Shown: positions 17,019 to 26,323 of the stretch, in pieces
Layout of the letters: each line of letters begins with the position of its first letter
Numbering within the stretch: position 1 is the first letter of the stretch
Origin: Sarcina sp. DSM 11001
GTDB lineage: Bacteria; Bacillota; Clostridia; Lachnospirales; Lachnospiraceae
NCBI RefSeq assembly: GCF_900101015.1
Contig: NZ_FNFZ01000013.1
Location: forward strand, 1-64,000
Length of the DNA: 64,000 nucleotides
Reading direction: 5' to 3'
Made by a program: the position numbers and the translations under genes
The notes under the pieces: model-generated
Databases searched by the model: none
What the model was told of the DNA's origin: nothing
The model's input: the letters and a program-made list of their open reading frames with translations, nothing else

Positions 17019-18267
17019 GAAGGAAGGTACCATTATATTTGTTCGGATATGAGGTATTATCTCCGTCAGATTCCGACGGCTGTTCTATACTTCCATTGTC
17101 GGAAGGATCCTGTGAGGGATCCTGGTCTGATCCGCCGGGAGTCTCCTCATAGGGATCATCCGCAAAGCTTACTGAAGGATCTTCCGAGGAATCCTGGTCT
17201 GTGCTGAATTCCGTGTCTGCGCCGGGATCTGTCTGATCATCCCCGGAGGGATCCTGTGAGAACTGCTGATCCTCATCGGATGGAAGGTCCGGCCACAGGG
17301 ATGGATCGGAATCCTGCGAATCGTTTCCCTGTCCTCCCTCATCCCATGCGTCCTCTCCCGGATCAGGGAGATTCTGAGACTGATTTGAAGAATCACTGCC
17401 GTCCGGCGTGTCTTCTATCTGACCGGCGCCGCTTTGTGCTTCCGGAGCGTTTGTGTCGTCCTGTCCATTCTCTGTGTCCCTGCGGAGCCAGGGAATCGGA
17501 ATTTCGATATCCGGGAGCTCCAGATCAGCCAGCAGCTCCTCCCACGTTGAGAAATGTGGCCTGGTGTCATTATTATTGATGTTGTCTGACCATTCGATGT
17601 CACTATTGTTTTCGGGGGGGGCCTGTGGTTCCCCTTCTATATCATCACTTTGTGGATCATCCGCCTGTTCCGGTTCTTCAGGAACATTAACAGGATCTTG
17701 ATACCGGGCTGTCTGTGGCATTTCGTAATATTCGGAAATGTCTTCATCCGTAGATGGGCTTTCTTCATCGCTGTCGGGATCGTTCTGCCCTTCCATCTGT
17801 TCGACTCCGCCTGTTCCGGCATCACTTAGGGCTGCTTCCTGTTCTTTGGTCTGTTCTGCTCCGCCGGTTATGGCATTGTCCTGTCCTCCGGCCTGATCCG
17901 CTCCGTGATCCGCTCCGTCTGTTCCGGCATTACTCTGTTCACCAGTCTGTTCCGCTCTGCTGGTTTCGGGAACGCCCCCATCTGGACCACTCGCTGCGAG
18001 GTGGTCTGCAGCCTGCACCGGGCCGCCCTGCTCTGAAGGTTCGATTTTTTCATTTCCGGCAGCCCGGGATCCGGCCTGGTTCGCACCAGCGGATATTGCA
18101 GGTTCCGTTTCTGGCACTGCCTTTGCTGTTTCAGAAATGTCCCTGCGAATGAGGAAACCCAGAAGGATAAAGACGAAGAGAACTGCTGCCAGATATATGA
18201 GCAAACATATTTTTTTTCGGGTCAGTTTCCGCCTGTTTATGGAAACTCTGTGTTTTCTGCTTTTCAC
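16996..18267 (-). CDS. Membrane-anchored acidic low-complexity protein
   Basis: This is a protein of 423 residues with a basic N-terminus, one membrane segment at about residues 23-41 (LLIYLAAVLFVFILLGFLI), and a long extracellular part dominated by Asp, Glu, Ser, Gln, Gly and Pro. Sub-repeats of Gly-Ala-Glu-Gln type and DPS/SQDPS type are visible. There is no sortase motif and no recognisable enzyme domain. The start is a GTG. It follows the GH105-like gene by 62 bases on the same strand, so both may be made together at the cell surface. Possible role: spacer or cation-binding surface polymer; unproven. Confidence 0.7.
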   Translation of the reverse strand: MKSRKHRVSINRRKLTRKKICLLIYLAAVLFVFILLGFLIRRDISETAKAVPETEPAISAGANQAGSRAAGNEKIEPSEQGGPVQAADHLAASGPDGGVPETSRAEQTGEQSNAGTDGADHGADQAGGQDNAITGGAEQTKEQEAALSDAGTGGVEQMEGQNDPDSDEESPSTDEDISEYYEMPQTARYQDPVNVPEEPEQADDPQSDDIEGEPQAPPENNSDIEWSDNINNNDTRPHFSTWEELLADLELPDIEIPIPWLRRDTENGQDDTNAPEAQSGAGQIEDTPDGSDSSNQSQNLPDPGEDAWDEGGQGNDSQDSDPSLWPDLPSDEDQQFSQDPSGDDQTDPGADTEFSTDQDSSEDPSVSFADDPYEETPGGSDQDPSQDPSDNGSIEQPSESDGDNTSYPNKYNGTFLPEIPEIP

Positions 18268-18329
18268 AGGACTTTTTTACCTTCCGCTTAGTGTTTTGGT
18301 GTATAGAGACAATTATAAATCTTTAGATG

Positions 18330-21224
18330 TTAATGCGTGGAGTTTTGAAGAAAATCCCTGTATTTTTTAACGTCTTCACAGTATTTAATAATCGAAAGCA
18401 TGGCAAATTTCATATCATTCGGATAACTGTCTTTGCTTAAAACATCAAATGCATAGGAAACAGCTCTTAAATGAAGTTCGACCAGATCACCGCCGATTGT
18501 TATTGAAAATCCATCATCAAGCAAGTGTGCAGGGATGTTCCTGACAGAGATCAGGTATCTGCCGTCGGACAGCTTCTCTGCAGTATCGGAGAAATCCTGT
18601 GGTTCGAAGTTTTCCCCATGAAAAGAATAGGAAAGATAGTCTTCATTTTCATCGTTCAGGCGATAATAGATGTTGACTGTTGTGTCGGAGTCAAGCACAA
18701 GAGAGTAGGATAATCCGGCAAGGGCTTCAACGTTCTTTCCCGGTTCCACGGTGCATAAGCGATCTTCTTTTCCATTCAGGGCAGTATCTAGATCATTCTG
18801 ATTATAGGGAGCATAGCCCAACTCTGGTATTTCTGTGTATTTACCGCCTTCGCCCAAAGAAAAACCATGTATCCGGGAGAGATACTGCTGCGCAAAATAA
18901 CCATATTCTTTTAGCGCACTTGCAGCTTGTGCCGCTTCCTGTGGAAATGAAGTCTCATCCTCCGCGTATAAATCGTTCGCCATATTTAGATACTCCAGTA
19001 CCGAGTAGGTATCCTCCACTGTCTTAGCATTGTCTTCCCCGTAGTGGAAAACAGCAGTGATCTCTTCAGCCATCTGAAGTGTATTGACGTAACAGGTAAA
19101 AATATACCATCCGGAGTCATTCATATAGTCTGGATTCAGAGGAACAGGATCCGCATCCAGCCCGGTGCAGCTGAACGTCATGTAGCTGTCCTCATAATAA
19201 GCCGGATCTCCAGGCAGGTTCATATAGAAATTGACGCCGATCTCACCGGTCAGGACCAGGGAATGGCTTTCGAATCTTGCGAATCTTTCGAATGTGGGCT
19301 GAGGCAGTTCGAAGGTCACATTGATCGTCCCGTATTCTATGCCGTTATAAGACACAGTCACTGTATAGGTGCCGGGCTCTGCAGGATCATAATCTTCACT
19401 TTCTTCAAAGATGAGTTCGTCCTTTGTGATCAGGCGATCTGATCCATTATCAAAATGAAGGGAAAGCTCAACATTTGAAAAGTCGGGCACTTCATTCAGC
19501 AGAAGAGTCTTGTCCTCTGTCCCGGAGAGCGTATAACTTTCAGGGTTATTGTGGATCCGGGCGGCTTCTTCGGCATAGGTTGAGGCCATAATCAGAGGAC
19601 CGACGCCCTTGGCTTCATTATCCACATAAGGTTTTTTCAGATATCCTTCCGGACTTGTTTCCACACCGGAGGATTGATACACATTATGAAGGAAATACTC
19701 ACCGCCGCTTATTTCCAGATCGTTCATTACGACACCGTTGAAGGCGCGGAGACCGGCTTCACCATACTCATCGCCGACATAACCTTCGACATAGGACTTC
19801 ATCATGGCATAGGCCATCAGCGCGGAACCGGAGGTCTCGAGCCTGTTTTTGTTGCCGGTGCTGCCTGTCAGCTCCCGACCGAAGTTGATGACGTTGTACC
19901 ACATTCCTGTGTCAGAATCCTGATACTTCATCATGCCGTCAAAGAGCTTTTTTTCGTTTTCGATGAGCGAATTTTTATACGAATGGAGCTCTTCGTTACT
20001 TCCGTCATCTTCGCCATCAGGCATCATGCTTATGATATCCGCCAGCGCGGCAGCGTACCAGCCAACGGCACGGAGCCAGTACTGCTGATTCGGTCCAGCT
20101 TGCGGCCCCCAGCCATGGTAGTAGAGGCAACTGTACGAGTCGTAAAGATTTTCTCCTACCCATAACATGCGCTCGGCGACTTCTTTGTAGATTTGATTCT
20201 GGTCAGGAGGATTAGGAGGGGAGCTGTTCACAAAGTCCCCGGACTGAAAATTACCGTTGTCCAGGGCGTTTGCAACCTCCATAAAAAACGGCAGAGCCAT
20301 ATAAAGACCATCCAGGGCGAACTGGTAAGTTTCCCAGTTTTCGTTTCCCATTTTATGTTTAAAGTTGTTTCCTGCGTCCGGTATTGTCTCGAATTTACGC
20401 ATGATATTGTAAATATTGATGATCAGCTTCTTATATTTTTGGTCGCAATCAGGCGGGAGCTCTCCCTCTTTATTACGGAGCAGGTCAAAAAGAGCCCGTG
20501 CGGGCGGGATGGAATCAAGTTCGTCTTCTCTGTAAGAGTTTTCCAGGGCATCAGTAGAATCCACCTGCCCCGATTCGGTTATGTTGTATTGATAGAAATT
20601 GTTCACATCTTCAAAATAGGTATCGAAATCCAGCATCAGGAAGGCATCCATCATGATACCGTTATAATAGGTCCAACTCCTTTGTTTTTGCTCTGAATCC
20701 CACGGAAATCCACCATTTCTCGCAGATTTATCTACTGTAGTATTCATAAGATAACTGGCCAGAGAAGCAACATGCCCGGCATTTTCAGCTGTAACGTCGG
20801 ACGCGGTACTGGTGGTACCTTCACCACTGCCATTTCCCGCATCTTTTGCGGATTCGAAGACGGACTCATCAGAAACATCCTCTTCTGATCCGCCAGAGAA
20901 CTCATTGATGTTTTCATCCCCGGATTCAGCAGAGAAAACATCGCTGTTCTCATCCCCGGATTCAACAGAGAAAACATCACCGTTTTCATCCCCGGATCCA
21001 ACAGAGAAAACATCGCCGTTTTCATCCCCGGATCCTTCGGAAAACTCATAATCAAATCCTTCAGGGAATCCGCCCTCCGATCCATCTGAGATTTCATCAG
21101 CGAAAACAGACAGCGAAAAAGCCCCGGACAGTAATGAAGCCGGCAGCACGATCAGCAGCATCAGAATGATCACTCTGGTAAAAAGAGGTCTTGCGAGGAT
21201 AGTAAAGAGATTTTTTTTATACAT
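18330..21224 (-). CDS. Secreted GH105/GH88-like glycoside hydrolase with repeated C-terminal modules
   Basis: This is a secreted protein of 964 residues. A signal peptide lies at ~15-43 (cut near VFA-DE). Residues ~60-110 are acidic 12-residue repeats. Residues ~145-560 fit the unsaturated rhamnogalacturonyl hydrolase (alpha/alpha-barrel) family: YYNGIMMDAFL, the long helical core, WLRAVGWYAAALADII and LETSGSALMAYAMMK. An Ig-like strand block follows (GTYTVTVSYNG). The last ~330 residues hold two related modules beginning SLVLTGEIGVNFYMNL and SLVLDSDTTVNIYYRL. It probably acts on pectin-derived oligosaccharides. AGGAAGGTG precedes the ATG. Confidence 0.82.
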   Translation of the reverse strand: MYKKNLFTILARPLFTRVIILMLLIVLPASLLSGAFSLSVFADEISDGSEGGFPEGFDYEFSEGSGDENGDVFSVGSGDENGDVFSVESGDENSDVFSAESGDENINEFSGGSEEDVSDESVFESAKDAGNGSGEGTTSTASDVTAENAGHVASLASYLMNTTVDKSARNGGFPWDSEQKQRSWTYYNGIMMDAFLMLDFDTYFEDVNNFYQYNITESGQVDSTDALENSYREDELDSIPPARALFDLLRNKEGELPPDCDQKYKKLIINIYNIMRKFETIPDAGNNFKHKMGNENWETYQFALDGLYMALPFFMEVANALDNGNFQSGDFVNSSPPNPPDQNQIYKEVAERMLWVGENLYDSYSCLYYHGWGPQAGPNQQYWLRAVGWYAAALADIISMMPDGEDDGSNEELHSYKNSLIENEKKLFDGMMKYQDSDTGMWYNVINFGRELTGSTGNKNRLETSGSALMAYAMMKSYVEGYVGDEYGEAGLRAFNGVVMNDLEISGGEYFLHNVYQSSGVETSPEGYLKKPYVDNEAKGVGPLIMASTYAEEAARIHNNPESYTLSGTEDKTLLLNEVPDFSNVELSLHFDNGSDRLITKDELIFEESEDYDPAEPGTYTVTVSYNGIEYGTINVTFELPQPTFERFARFESHSLVLTGEIGVNFYMNLPGDPAYYEDSYMTFSCTGLDADPVPLNPDYMNDSGWYIFTCYVNTLQMAEEITAVFHYGEDNAKTVEDTYSVLEYLNMANDLYAEDETSFPQEAAQAASALKEYGYFAQQYLSRIHGFSLGEGGKYTEIPELGYAPYNQNDLDTALNGKEDRLCTVEPGKNVEALAGLSYSLVLDSDTTVNIYYRLNDENEDYLSYSFHGENFEPQDFSDTAEKLSDGRYLISVRNIPAHLLDDGFSITIGGDLVELHLRAVSYAFDVLSKDSYPNDMKFAMLSIIKYCEDVKKYRDFLQNSTH
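20895..21045. repeat. 36-bp tandem repeats in the GH105-like gene
   Basis: About four copies of a 36-base unit encode GDENGDVFSVES-type 12-mers just after the signal peptide region. The copies differ by few bases, which implies recent expansion. Confidence 0.85.
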
Positions 21225-21564
21225 GGGACACCTTCCTGACTTTCCTGGTTAAAACCAAACGGCGCTTTTAAAAACCATACATTCTGCACTGAAAGTCTTC
21301 TGTCAGCGCCTGATCCTGTGTGTAACGTTTCTTACTCTTACTGGTTTAGAGTTCCTCAACAAAATTATACAGAAACCCTGCAGGACTCGCAAGCGAAGAA
21401 TACCCGCAGGAATATTGAAAATGACTATGAAATTCATTATTATTTTATCATCATAATTATTGTATCATCATCCATCGTCGGCTGACAGTGATGTTGAACT
21501 TTCATTCAGGACCCGCGGTATGAAACTATTTTAATAATCTTTTATAAAGGAGAAAAATATCACT
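21225..21564. other. Divergent intergenic region
   Basis: This region holds the 5' flanks of the GH105-like gene (minus) and the CoA-transferase region (plus). It is AT-rich around 21420-21470 (repeated ATCATCAT/ATTATT). No clear promoter pair or other gene was identified. Confidence 0.4.
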
Positions 21565-21738
21565 ATGGAGAATTACAATAAGACGGATCCGGCAGAGGTA
21601 CGCCTGGATGCGCTGTTTATTCATACTTTCACACATGTGCAGTGGAAAACGTACACGGATCAAAGAAAAAGTAAATGCATGGCGGAAGACGGAAAGGAGA
21701 TTTTTTATGGGCGCTTTAGACGGCTTCAAAATACTTGA
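21565..21738 (+). CDS. Possible small ORF upstream of the CoA-transferase
   Basis: A 57-residue frame starts at ATG 21565 behind AAAGGAGAAAAATATC, a good ribosome site. It overlaps the first 32 bases of the CoA-transferase gene in another frame. The peptide (MENYNKTDPAEVRLDALFIH...) matches nothing I know. It may be a leader peptide, a truncated gene or chance. Confidence 0.35.
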   Translation: MENYNKTDPAEVRLDALFIHTFTHVQWKTYTDQRKSKCMAEDGKEIFYGRFRRLQNT

Positions 21739-22999
21739 TTTTACGACCCTTCTTCCCGGGCCTTATGCCACGATGACGCTGGCAGATCTGGGGGCGGAGG
21801 TTCTCAAGGTGAGCGGGCGGGATAAATATGATCTGGTGGTCAACTGGCCGCCTGTGATCGAAAGCGCTCAGGTGACCGGCGCGCAGGCCTGGCTGGGCCG
21901 CAACAAGAAGACTATATTCCTGAATTTAAAAAAACCTGCGGCTGTGGAGGCGGTCAAAAAACTGGTCATGGAATATGACATTGTCGTCGAGCAGTTCCGG
22001 CCCGGCGTTATGGATAAGCTCGGTGTTGGCTATGAAGAGCTGCGCAAAGTCAATCCCCGTCTGATCTACTGTGCGATCACAGGCTATGGACAAAGCGGCC
22101 CCTTTGCGATGAAGGCAGGCCACGACATCAACTACCTGTCCCGGTCAGGCATCGCATGGGCTGCCGGAAGGAAGGCAGGCGGCCCCGGTCTCTATAACTT
22201 CCAGATCGCGGACGTGGCCGGCGGCTCCATGAACGCAGTTTCCGGTATTCTCGCGGCCATCATTTATCGCGAACGCACAGGTGAAGGACAGTTTATCGAT
22301 GTCTCCATGCAGGACAGTGTTATTCCTTTTAACTCCATGGACGGTGCGAGTTATTTCGCGGGCGGCCCCATGCCCATGCGGGAAAGCGGTATGCTGAACG
22401 GCGGCGGCATCTATGATTTTTACGAGACCTCTGACGGCAGGTTTATGGGAGTCGGCTCCCTGGAACCCAAATTTTTCGCAGCTCTTTGTGTCGGACTTGG
22501 GCATCCGGAGTGGAAGGATGGGAAAATTCTGAAAACAGACACCGGGATGGTCAAAAAGACTTTCCGCGAGGTTTTTAAAACAAAGACACGGGACGAGTGG
22601 ACAGCAGTTTTCGAGGACCTCGATGCCTGTGTTGAACCCGTCATGGATCTGGAGGAAGTCTCAAAGGATGAACACCTGGTGCAGCGCGGCATGTGGCCGT
22701 CTGTTGAGGTTCCGGTCTCAGGCTCCTCTGCCTCATCCGGTGCCAATGATAGTTCCTGTTCAGGCGATGCCTCATCCAGTGCCAGCGATAGTTCCTGTTC
22801 AGGCGGTGCCTCCAATGCTTCTGATGGATCCGGTTCAGGTGAAGCGGGCGGGATCCGTATCACACAAATGGGGTGTCCCATGAATCTTTCAGCCTGTCCT
22901 CCCCGCTACGACCATGCGGGATATCCGGAAGGTTATCACACGGAGCAGATCCTGCAGTCGCTTGGTTACAGCCCTGAAGAGATTGCCGAAATGACCTGA
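21707..22999 (+). CDS. Family III CoA-transferase (CaiB/BaiF)
   Basis: This enzyme moves CoA between carboxylic acids, in the cytoplasm; 430 residues. The family start LDGFKILDFTTLLPGPYAT and LADLGAEVLKV are present, as are LNLKKPAAVEAVKKL, FRPGVMDKLGVGYEEL, and YCAITGYGQSGP. The catalytic Asp is expected in the DINYLSRSG stretch. ATG 21707 follows GGAAAGGAG. It is odd in carrying a Ser/Cys/Ala-rich low-complexity insert at about residues 338-382, made by a 39-base duplication, just before the conserved C-terminal tail. The substrate is not predictable. Confidence 0.92.
   Translation: MGALDGFKILDFTTLLPGPYATMTLADLGAEVLKVSGRDKYDLVVNWPPVIESAQVTGAQAWLGRNKKTIFLNLKKPAAVEAVKKLVMEYDIVVEQFRPGVMDKLGVGYEELRKVNPRLIYCAITGYGQSGPFAMKAGHDINYLSRSGIAWAAGRKAGGPGLYNFQIADVAGGSMNAVSGILAAIIYRERTGEGQFIDVSMQDSVIPFNSMDGASYFAGGPMPMRESGMLNGGGIYDFYETSDGRFMGVGSLEPKFFAALCVGLGHPEWKDGKILKTDTGMVKKTFREVFKTKTRDEWTAVFEDLDACVEPVMDLEEVSKDEHLVQRGMWPSVEVPVSGSSASSGANDSSCSGDASSSASDSSCSGGASNASDGSGSGEAGGIRITQMGCPMNLSACPPRYDHAGYPEGYHTEQILQSLGYSPEEIAEMT
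22735..22845. repeat. 39-bp tandem duplication inside the CoA-transferase gene
   Basis: Two full and one partial unit encode blocks such as ASSSASDSSCSGGAS. The insert interrupts an otherwise conserved enzyme near its C-terminus without breaking the frame. Confidence 0.85.
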
Positions 23000-23176
23000 T
23001 TTTATGGGAACGCAGTCTTTACTTTTACGGGGCCGCAGGCTTCAATTTTGCGGGGCTGCAGGCTTCACAGGAGACTGTTGAAATGATGGGATCTCCCTTT
23101 AGGAGCTGCATGGTTTTTTTAATAAGGCAAAGACCAGGGTATGTTTTTTAACAATAACGGAAGGGAGGATGTCACG

Positions 23177-24289
23177 ATGAAAAGAGCAATCGCAATTGGA
23201 TTAGTGTTAACATTGCTGTTGTCTACTGAGACATTCGGGGCAAGTCAGAGCAGCACCGGAAGCGAATCTGCAGTCATAGAGACCACTGCTGCGGCTGAAG
23301 AGGAGCGCACTCCGGTGGCAGGTGTGGAGATTCCGATCACGGATCTTGAACCTCTTATGATCGGGCAGATGGAAGATAAGGAAGCAGGGACGGGATGCAC
23401 CGTACTGGTCTGCAGGGATGGAATGAGAGCAGGTCTGGATATCCGCGGCGGAGGGCCCGCATCGCGCGAAAGCCAGCTGCTTGATCCCCTCACTTCAGCG
23501 CAGTTTATTCATGCGATTGTGTTGTCGGGGGGCAGTGCTTATGGCCTCGGGACGGCAAACGGTGTCATGTCCTATCTTGAGGAACATGGAATTGGATATG
23601 ATACGGGTGTCGCGCTCGTACCTCTTGTGGCCCAGTCCGATATCTTTGATCTGTCTGTAGGAGACGGGGCAGTCCGTCCTGACGCGGATATGGGATATCA
23701 GGCAGCCAAATATGCTTTCGAAGCGCCAAACTATCAGGACGGAAACTACGGTGTTGGATGCGGGGCTTCTGTCGGAAAGATAGCAGGAATGGACTACGCC
23801 ATGAAGACGGGCATCGGAAGCTATGCCGTGCAGATCGGAGATCTGAAAATCGGAGCCATCGTAGTAGTGAATGCGCTTGGAGATATTTACGACTGGAGGA
23901 CAGGCCAACAGGTCGCCGGTCTTTTGACAGAGGATAAAACAGGCCTGCGCAGTACCATGGATTACATGAGTGCTTCCATTGAGGCCAGGGAGAACAAATT
24001 TACAGGGAATACGACGCTGGCGGTCGTAGTTACGAACGCAGAGTTTTCCAAGCCTCAGCTCTGCAAGATCGCCGGACTGGCCCACAACGGATATGCAAGG
24101 TCCATTAATCCGGTCCACACGTCTGCGGACGGAGACAGCATTTACGCGGTTTCTGTCGGAAACGTCAATGCCGACCAGGATCTTGTAGGTTCACTGGCGG
24201 CTGAAGTGGTCAGCGAAGCCCTGCTCCGCTCAGTGTATAATTCGGAGAGTGCTTACGGACTGCCGGCGGCTTCCGATCTGGGACAATGA
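23177..24289 (+). CDS. P1 family (S58) aminopeptidase/esterase, exported
   Basis: This is a DmpA-type self-processing N-terminal nucleophile hydrolase, about 370 residues. The start at 23177 has GGGAGGATGTC upstream. Residues 1-20 form a signal peptide (MKRAIAIGLVLTLLLSTETFG), unusual since many relatives are cytoplasmic. The core motifs TGCTVLVCRDGMRAGLDIRGGGP, LSGGSAYGL and GNYGVGCGASVGKI are present. The self-cleavage and nucleophile site is in TGNTTLAVVVTNA. It probably releases N-terminal or D-amino acid residues outside the cytoplasm. Confidence 0.92.
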   Translation: MKRAIAIGLVLTLLLSTETFGASQSSTGSESAVIETTAAAEEERTPVAGVEIPITDLEPLMIGQMEDKEAGTGCTVLVCRDGMRAGLDIRGGGPASRESQLLDPLTSAQFIHAIVLSGGSAYGLGTANGVMSYLEEHGIGYDTGVALVPLVAQSDIFDLSVGDGAVRPDADMGYQAAKYAFEAPNYQDGNYGVGCGASVGKIAGMDYAMKTGIGSYAVQIGDLKIGAIVVVNALGDIYDWRTGQQVAGLLTEDKTGLRSTMDYMSASIEARENKFTGNTTLAVVVTNAEFSKPQLCKIAGLAHNGYARSINPVHTSADGDSIYAVSVGNVNADQDLVGSLAAEVVSEALLRSVYNSESAYGLPAASDLGQ

Positions 24290-24347
24290 TCCGGAAGAGT
24301 GATTCGGGAACAAGGAAGACCGGCAATTTGAACAGGAGGGAAAAGAA

Positions 24348-26171
24348 TTGTTGAGGAAAAGAATAACAGCGCTTCTGCTGGCCGTTATCCTTGCTGTGCC
24401 TGTGTTCGTCCGCGGAGCGGAGGTAAACGAAACGGGCCAGACGTCAGGTACGGAAAGGGATGAAATGGGCCAGGTGTCAGATACGGATGGGAAGGAAATG
24501 GCATGGTGGCAGAAGGTCAATGCTTATGAGGTTTATGTCAATAGTTTTCAGGATTCGGATGGGGATGGTTATGGTGATCTGAACGGGATCCGTCAGAGGC
24601 TGGATCATCTGGAGAAGCTGGGCGTGGGTGCTGTATGGCTTACGCCGGTTTATGAATCCCCTATGGTGGACAATGGTTATGATGTGGCGGATTATTATAA
24701 GATCAATCCGCGCTATGGAAGTATGGAGGATATGGATCGTCTGATCAGTGAAGCGGGTGAAAAGGGGGTCCGTATTGTCATGGATCTGGTCTTCAATCAT
24801 ACTTCTGATCAGTGCGAGTGGTTTAAGGAGTCCGCAAAGGGGAAGGAGAATGACTACAGCGACTGGTATATCTGGCGTGATGGGAAGCCGGATGGCAGTG
24901 AGCCGAATAACTGGAGGAGTATCTTCGGCGGGTCTGCCTGGACCTGGTGCGAAGCCCGGCAGCAGTATTATCTGCATACCTTTGCGTCGGCGCAGCCGGA
25001 CCTGAACTGGGAAAATCCAAAGGTGAGACAGGCGCTCTATGATGTGGCCAATTTCTGGCTGGACAAGGGTGTCGGCGGTTTCCGCATGGATGCTATTCCC
25101 TACATCAAGAAGCCGGCAGATTTCTCCGATGGTACGCCTGACGATAAGGACGGCAGGGTGAGTATCCACGATATGACCGCGAATACGGACGGGATCCTGG
25201 ATTATCTGCATGAATTCAAGGAGAAGGTGGCCGAGGGGAAAGATATCTTCACCGTAGGCGAGGCCAACGGGGTAGCTGCGGATCAGTTGTCGAAATGGGT
25301 CGGTGAAAACGGCGTGTTTGACATGATCTTTGAATTCAGCCACGTGAATCTGGAGTTTTCGGGAGCTGAGGTCTGGTGCAAGGCAAAAGACTGGTCGCTT
25401 TCTGATCTGAAGAAGGCGCTGACCGACAGTCAGGAGGCCACAAAAAACAACGGATGGTATCCTGTATTCTTCGAAAATCATGATAAGCCCCGTTCCATAG
25501 ATCATTATTTCCCGGAAGATGCGGATCCGGTTCTCGCAGGAAAGGCCATGGGAACGGTCTTAATGACGCTCAGAGGGACCCCTTTTATCTATCAGGGCCA
25601 GGAGCTGGGCATGAGGAATGTGGATTGGGATACCATTGAACAGTACAATGACCTGAATTCCTATTCCCAGTATCAGACAGCTCTGGCCGAGGGATATTCT
25701 GAGAAAGAGGCAATGGAATTTGTCCATCGCTTCAGCCGGGACAATGCCAGGACGCCTATGCAGTGGAGCAGCAGTGAGCAGGCAGGCTTCACTACCGGGA
25801 CTCCCTGGCTGCCGGTCCATGAGAACTATGAGAAGGTGAACGCGGAAACAGAGCAGGAAGATCCCGGTTCTGTTCTGTCCTGGTACCGGAAGCTCGCTGA
25901 GCTTCGGGCAGACACCCCCGCGCTGATTGAAGGCGCCTATGAAGAACTGTTCAGGGACAGCAAAGAGATTTATGCGTTTACGCGTGAAGATGGCGCGGAC
26001 AAACTCCTGATCGCCGTAAACTTCACCGGACAAAATGTGACTTTTGATCAGGTACAGGCCGGACTGTCGGATAATACATCTCCTGAGATCCTCATGAGCA
26101 GTTATGAAGATTCAGAAGCTGCCGCGGGAACGCTTCGCCCTTATGAAGCGCAGGTAATTAAAGTGAACTGA
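24348..26171 (+). CDS. Secreted GH13 alpha-glucosidase/alpha-amylase
   Basis: This is an alpha-glucan-degrading enzyme of the oligo-1,6-glucosidase/alpha-glucosidase subfamily, 607 residues. The TTG start has CAGGAGGG eight bases upstream. A signal peptide (ALLLAVILAVPVFVRGAE) makes it extracellular, unlike most of this subfamily. The calcium-loop-like DSDGDGYGDLNGI, region GYDVADYYKINPRYG, VMDLVFNHTSDQ, nucleophile region GGFRMDAI, acid FTVGEANG and FFENHDKPR are all present. A C-terminal beta domain closes the protein. It lies 58 bases after the P1 peptidase gene, so the two secreted enzymes may share a transcript. Confidence 0.94.
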   Translation: MLRKRITALLLAVILAVPVFVRGAEVNETGQTSGTERDEMGQVSDTDGKEMAWWQKVNAYEVYVNSFQDSDGDGYGDLNGIRQRLDHLEKLGVGAVWLTPVYESPMVDNGYDVADYYKINPRYGSMEDMDRLISEAGEKGVRIVMDLVFNHTSDQCEWFKESAKGKENDYSDWYIWRDGKPDGSEPNNWRSIFGGSAWTWCEARQQYYLHTFASAQPDLNWENPKVRQALYDVANFWLDKGVGGFRMDAIPYIKKPADFSDGTPDDKDGRVSIHDMTANTDGILDYLHEFKEKVAEGKDIFTVGEANGVAADQLSKWVGENGVFDMIFEFSHVNLEFSGAEVWCKAKDWSLSDLKKALTDSQEATKNNGWYPVFFENHDKPRSIDHYFPEDADPVLAGKAMGTVLMTLRGTPFIYQGQELGMRNVDWDTIEQYNDLNSYSQYQTALAEGYSEKEAMEFVHRFSRDNARTPMQWSSSEQAGFTTGTPWLPVHENYEKVNAETEQEDPGSVLSWYRKLAELRADTPALIEGAYEELFRDSKEIYAFTREDGADKLLIAVNFTGQNVTFDQVQAGLSDNTSPEILMSSYEDSEAAAGTLRPYEAQVIKVN

Positions 26172-26192
26172 GAAGTCTGCGGGGGAGACTGC

Positions 26193-26323
26193 GGGGACGG
26201 TCCTTTTGTGTCCGTCCCCTTGTTTACGTTAGTGGATAAACAGGGGGACAGACCCAAAAGGACCGTCCCTCAATTTCGAGTGGATAAACAGGGGGACAGA
26301 CCCAAAAGGACCGTCCCTCTGTT
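26193..26323. repeat. Array of three GGGGACGG-family repeats
   Basis: The unit at 26193-26219 is a perfect hairpin (GGGGACGG, loop with TCCTTTTGTGT, CCGTCCCC). Two near-identical units of 49 bases follow: each starts GTGGATAAACAGGGGGACAG, has a CCCAAAAGGA loop and ends CCGTCCCT. The array lies between the GH13 gene and the convergent phosphatase gene and may end transcription of both. Confidence 0.8.
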
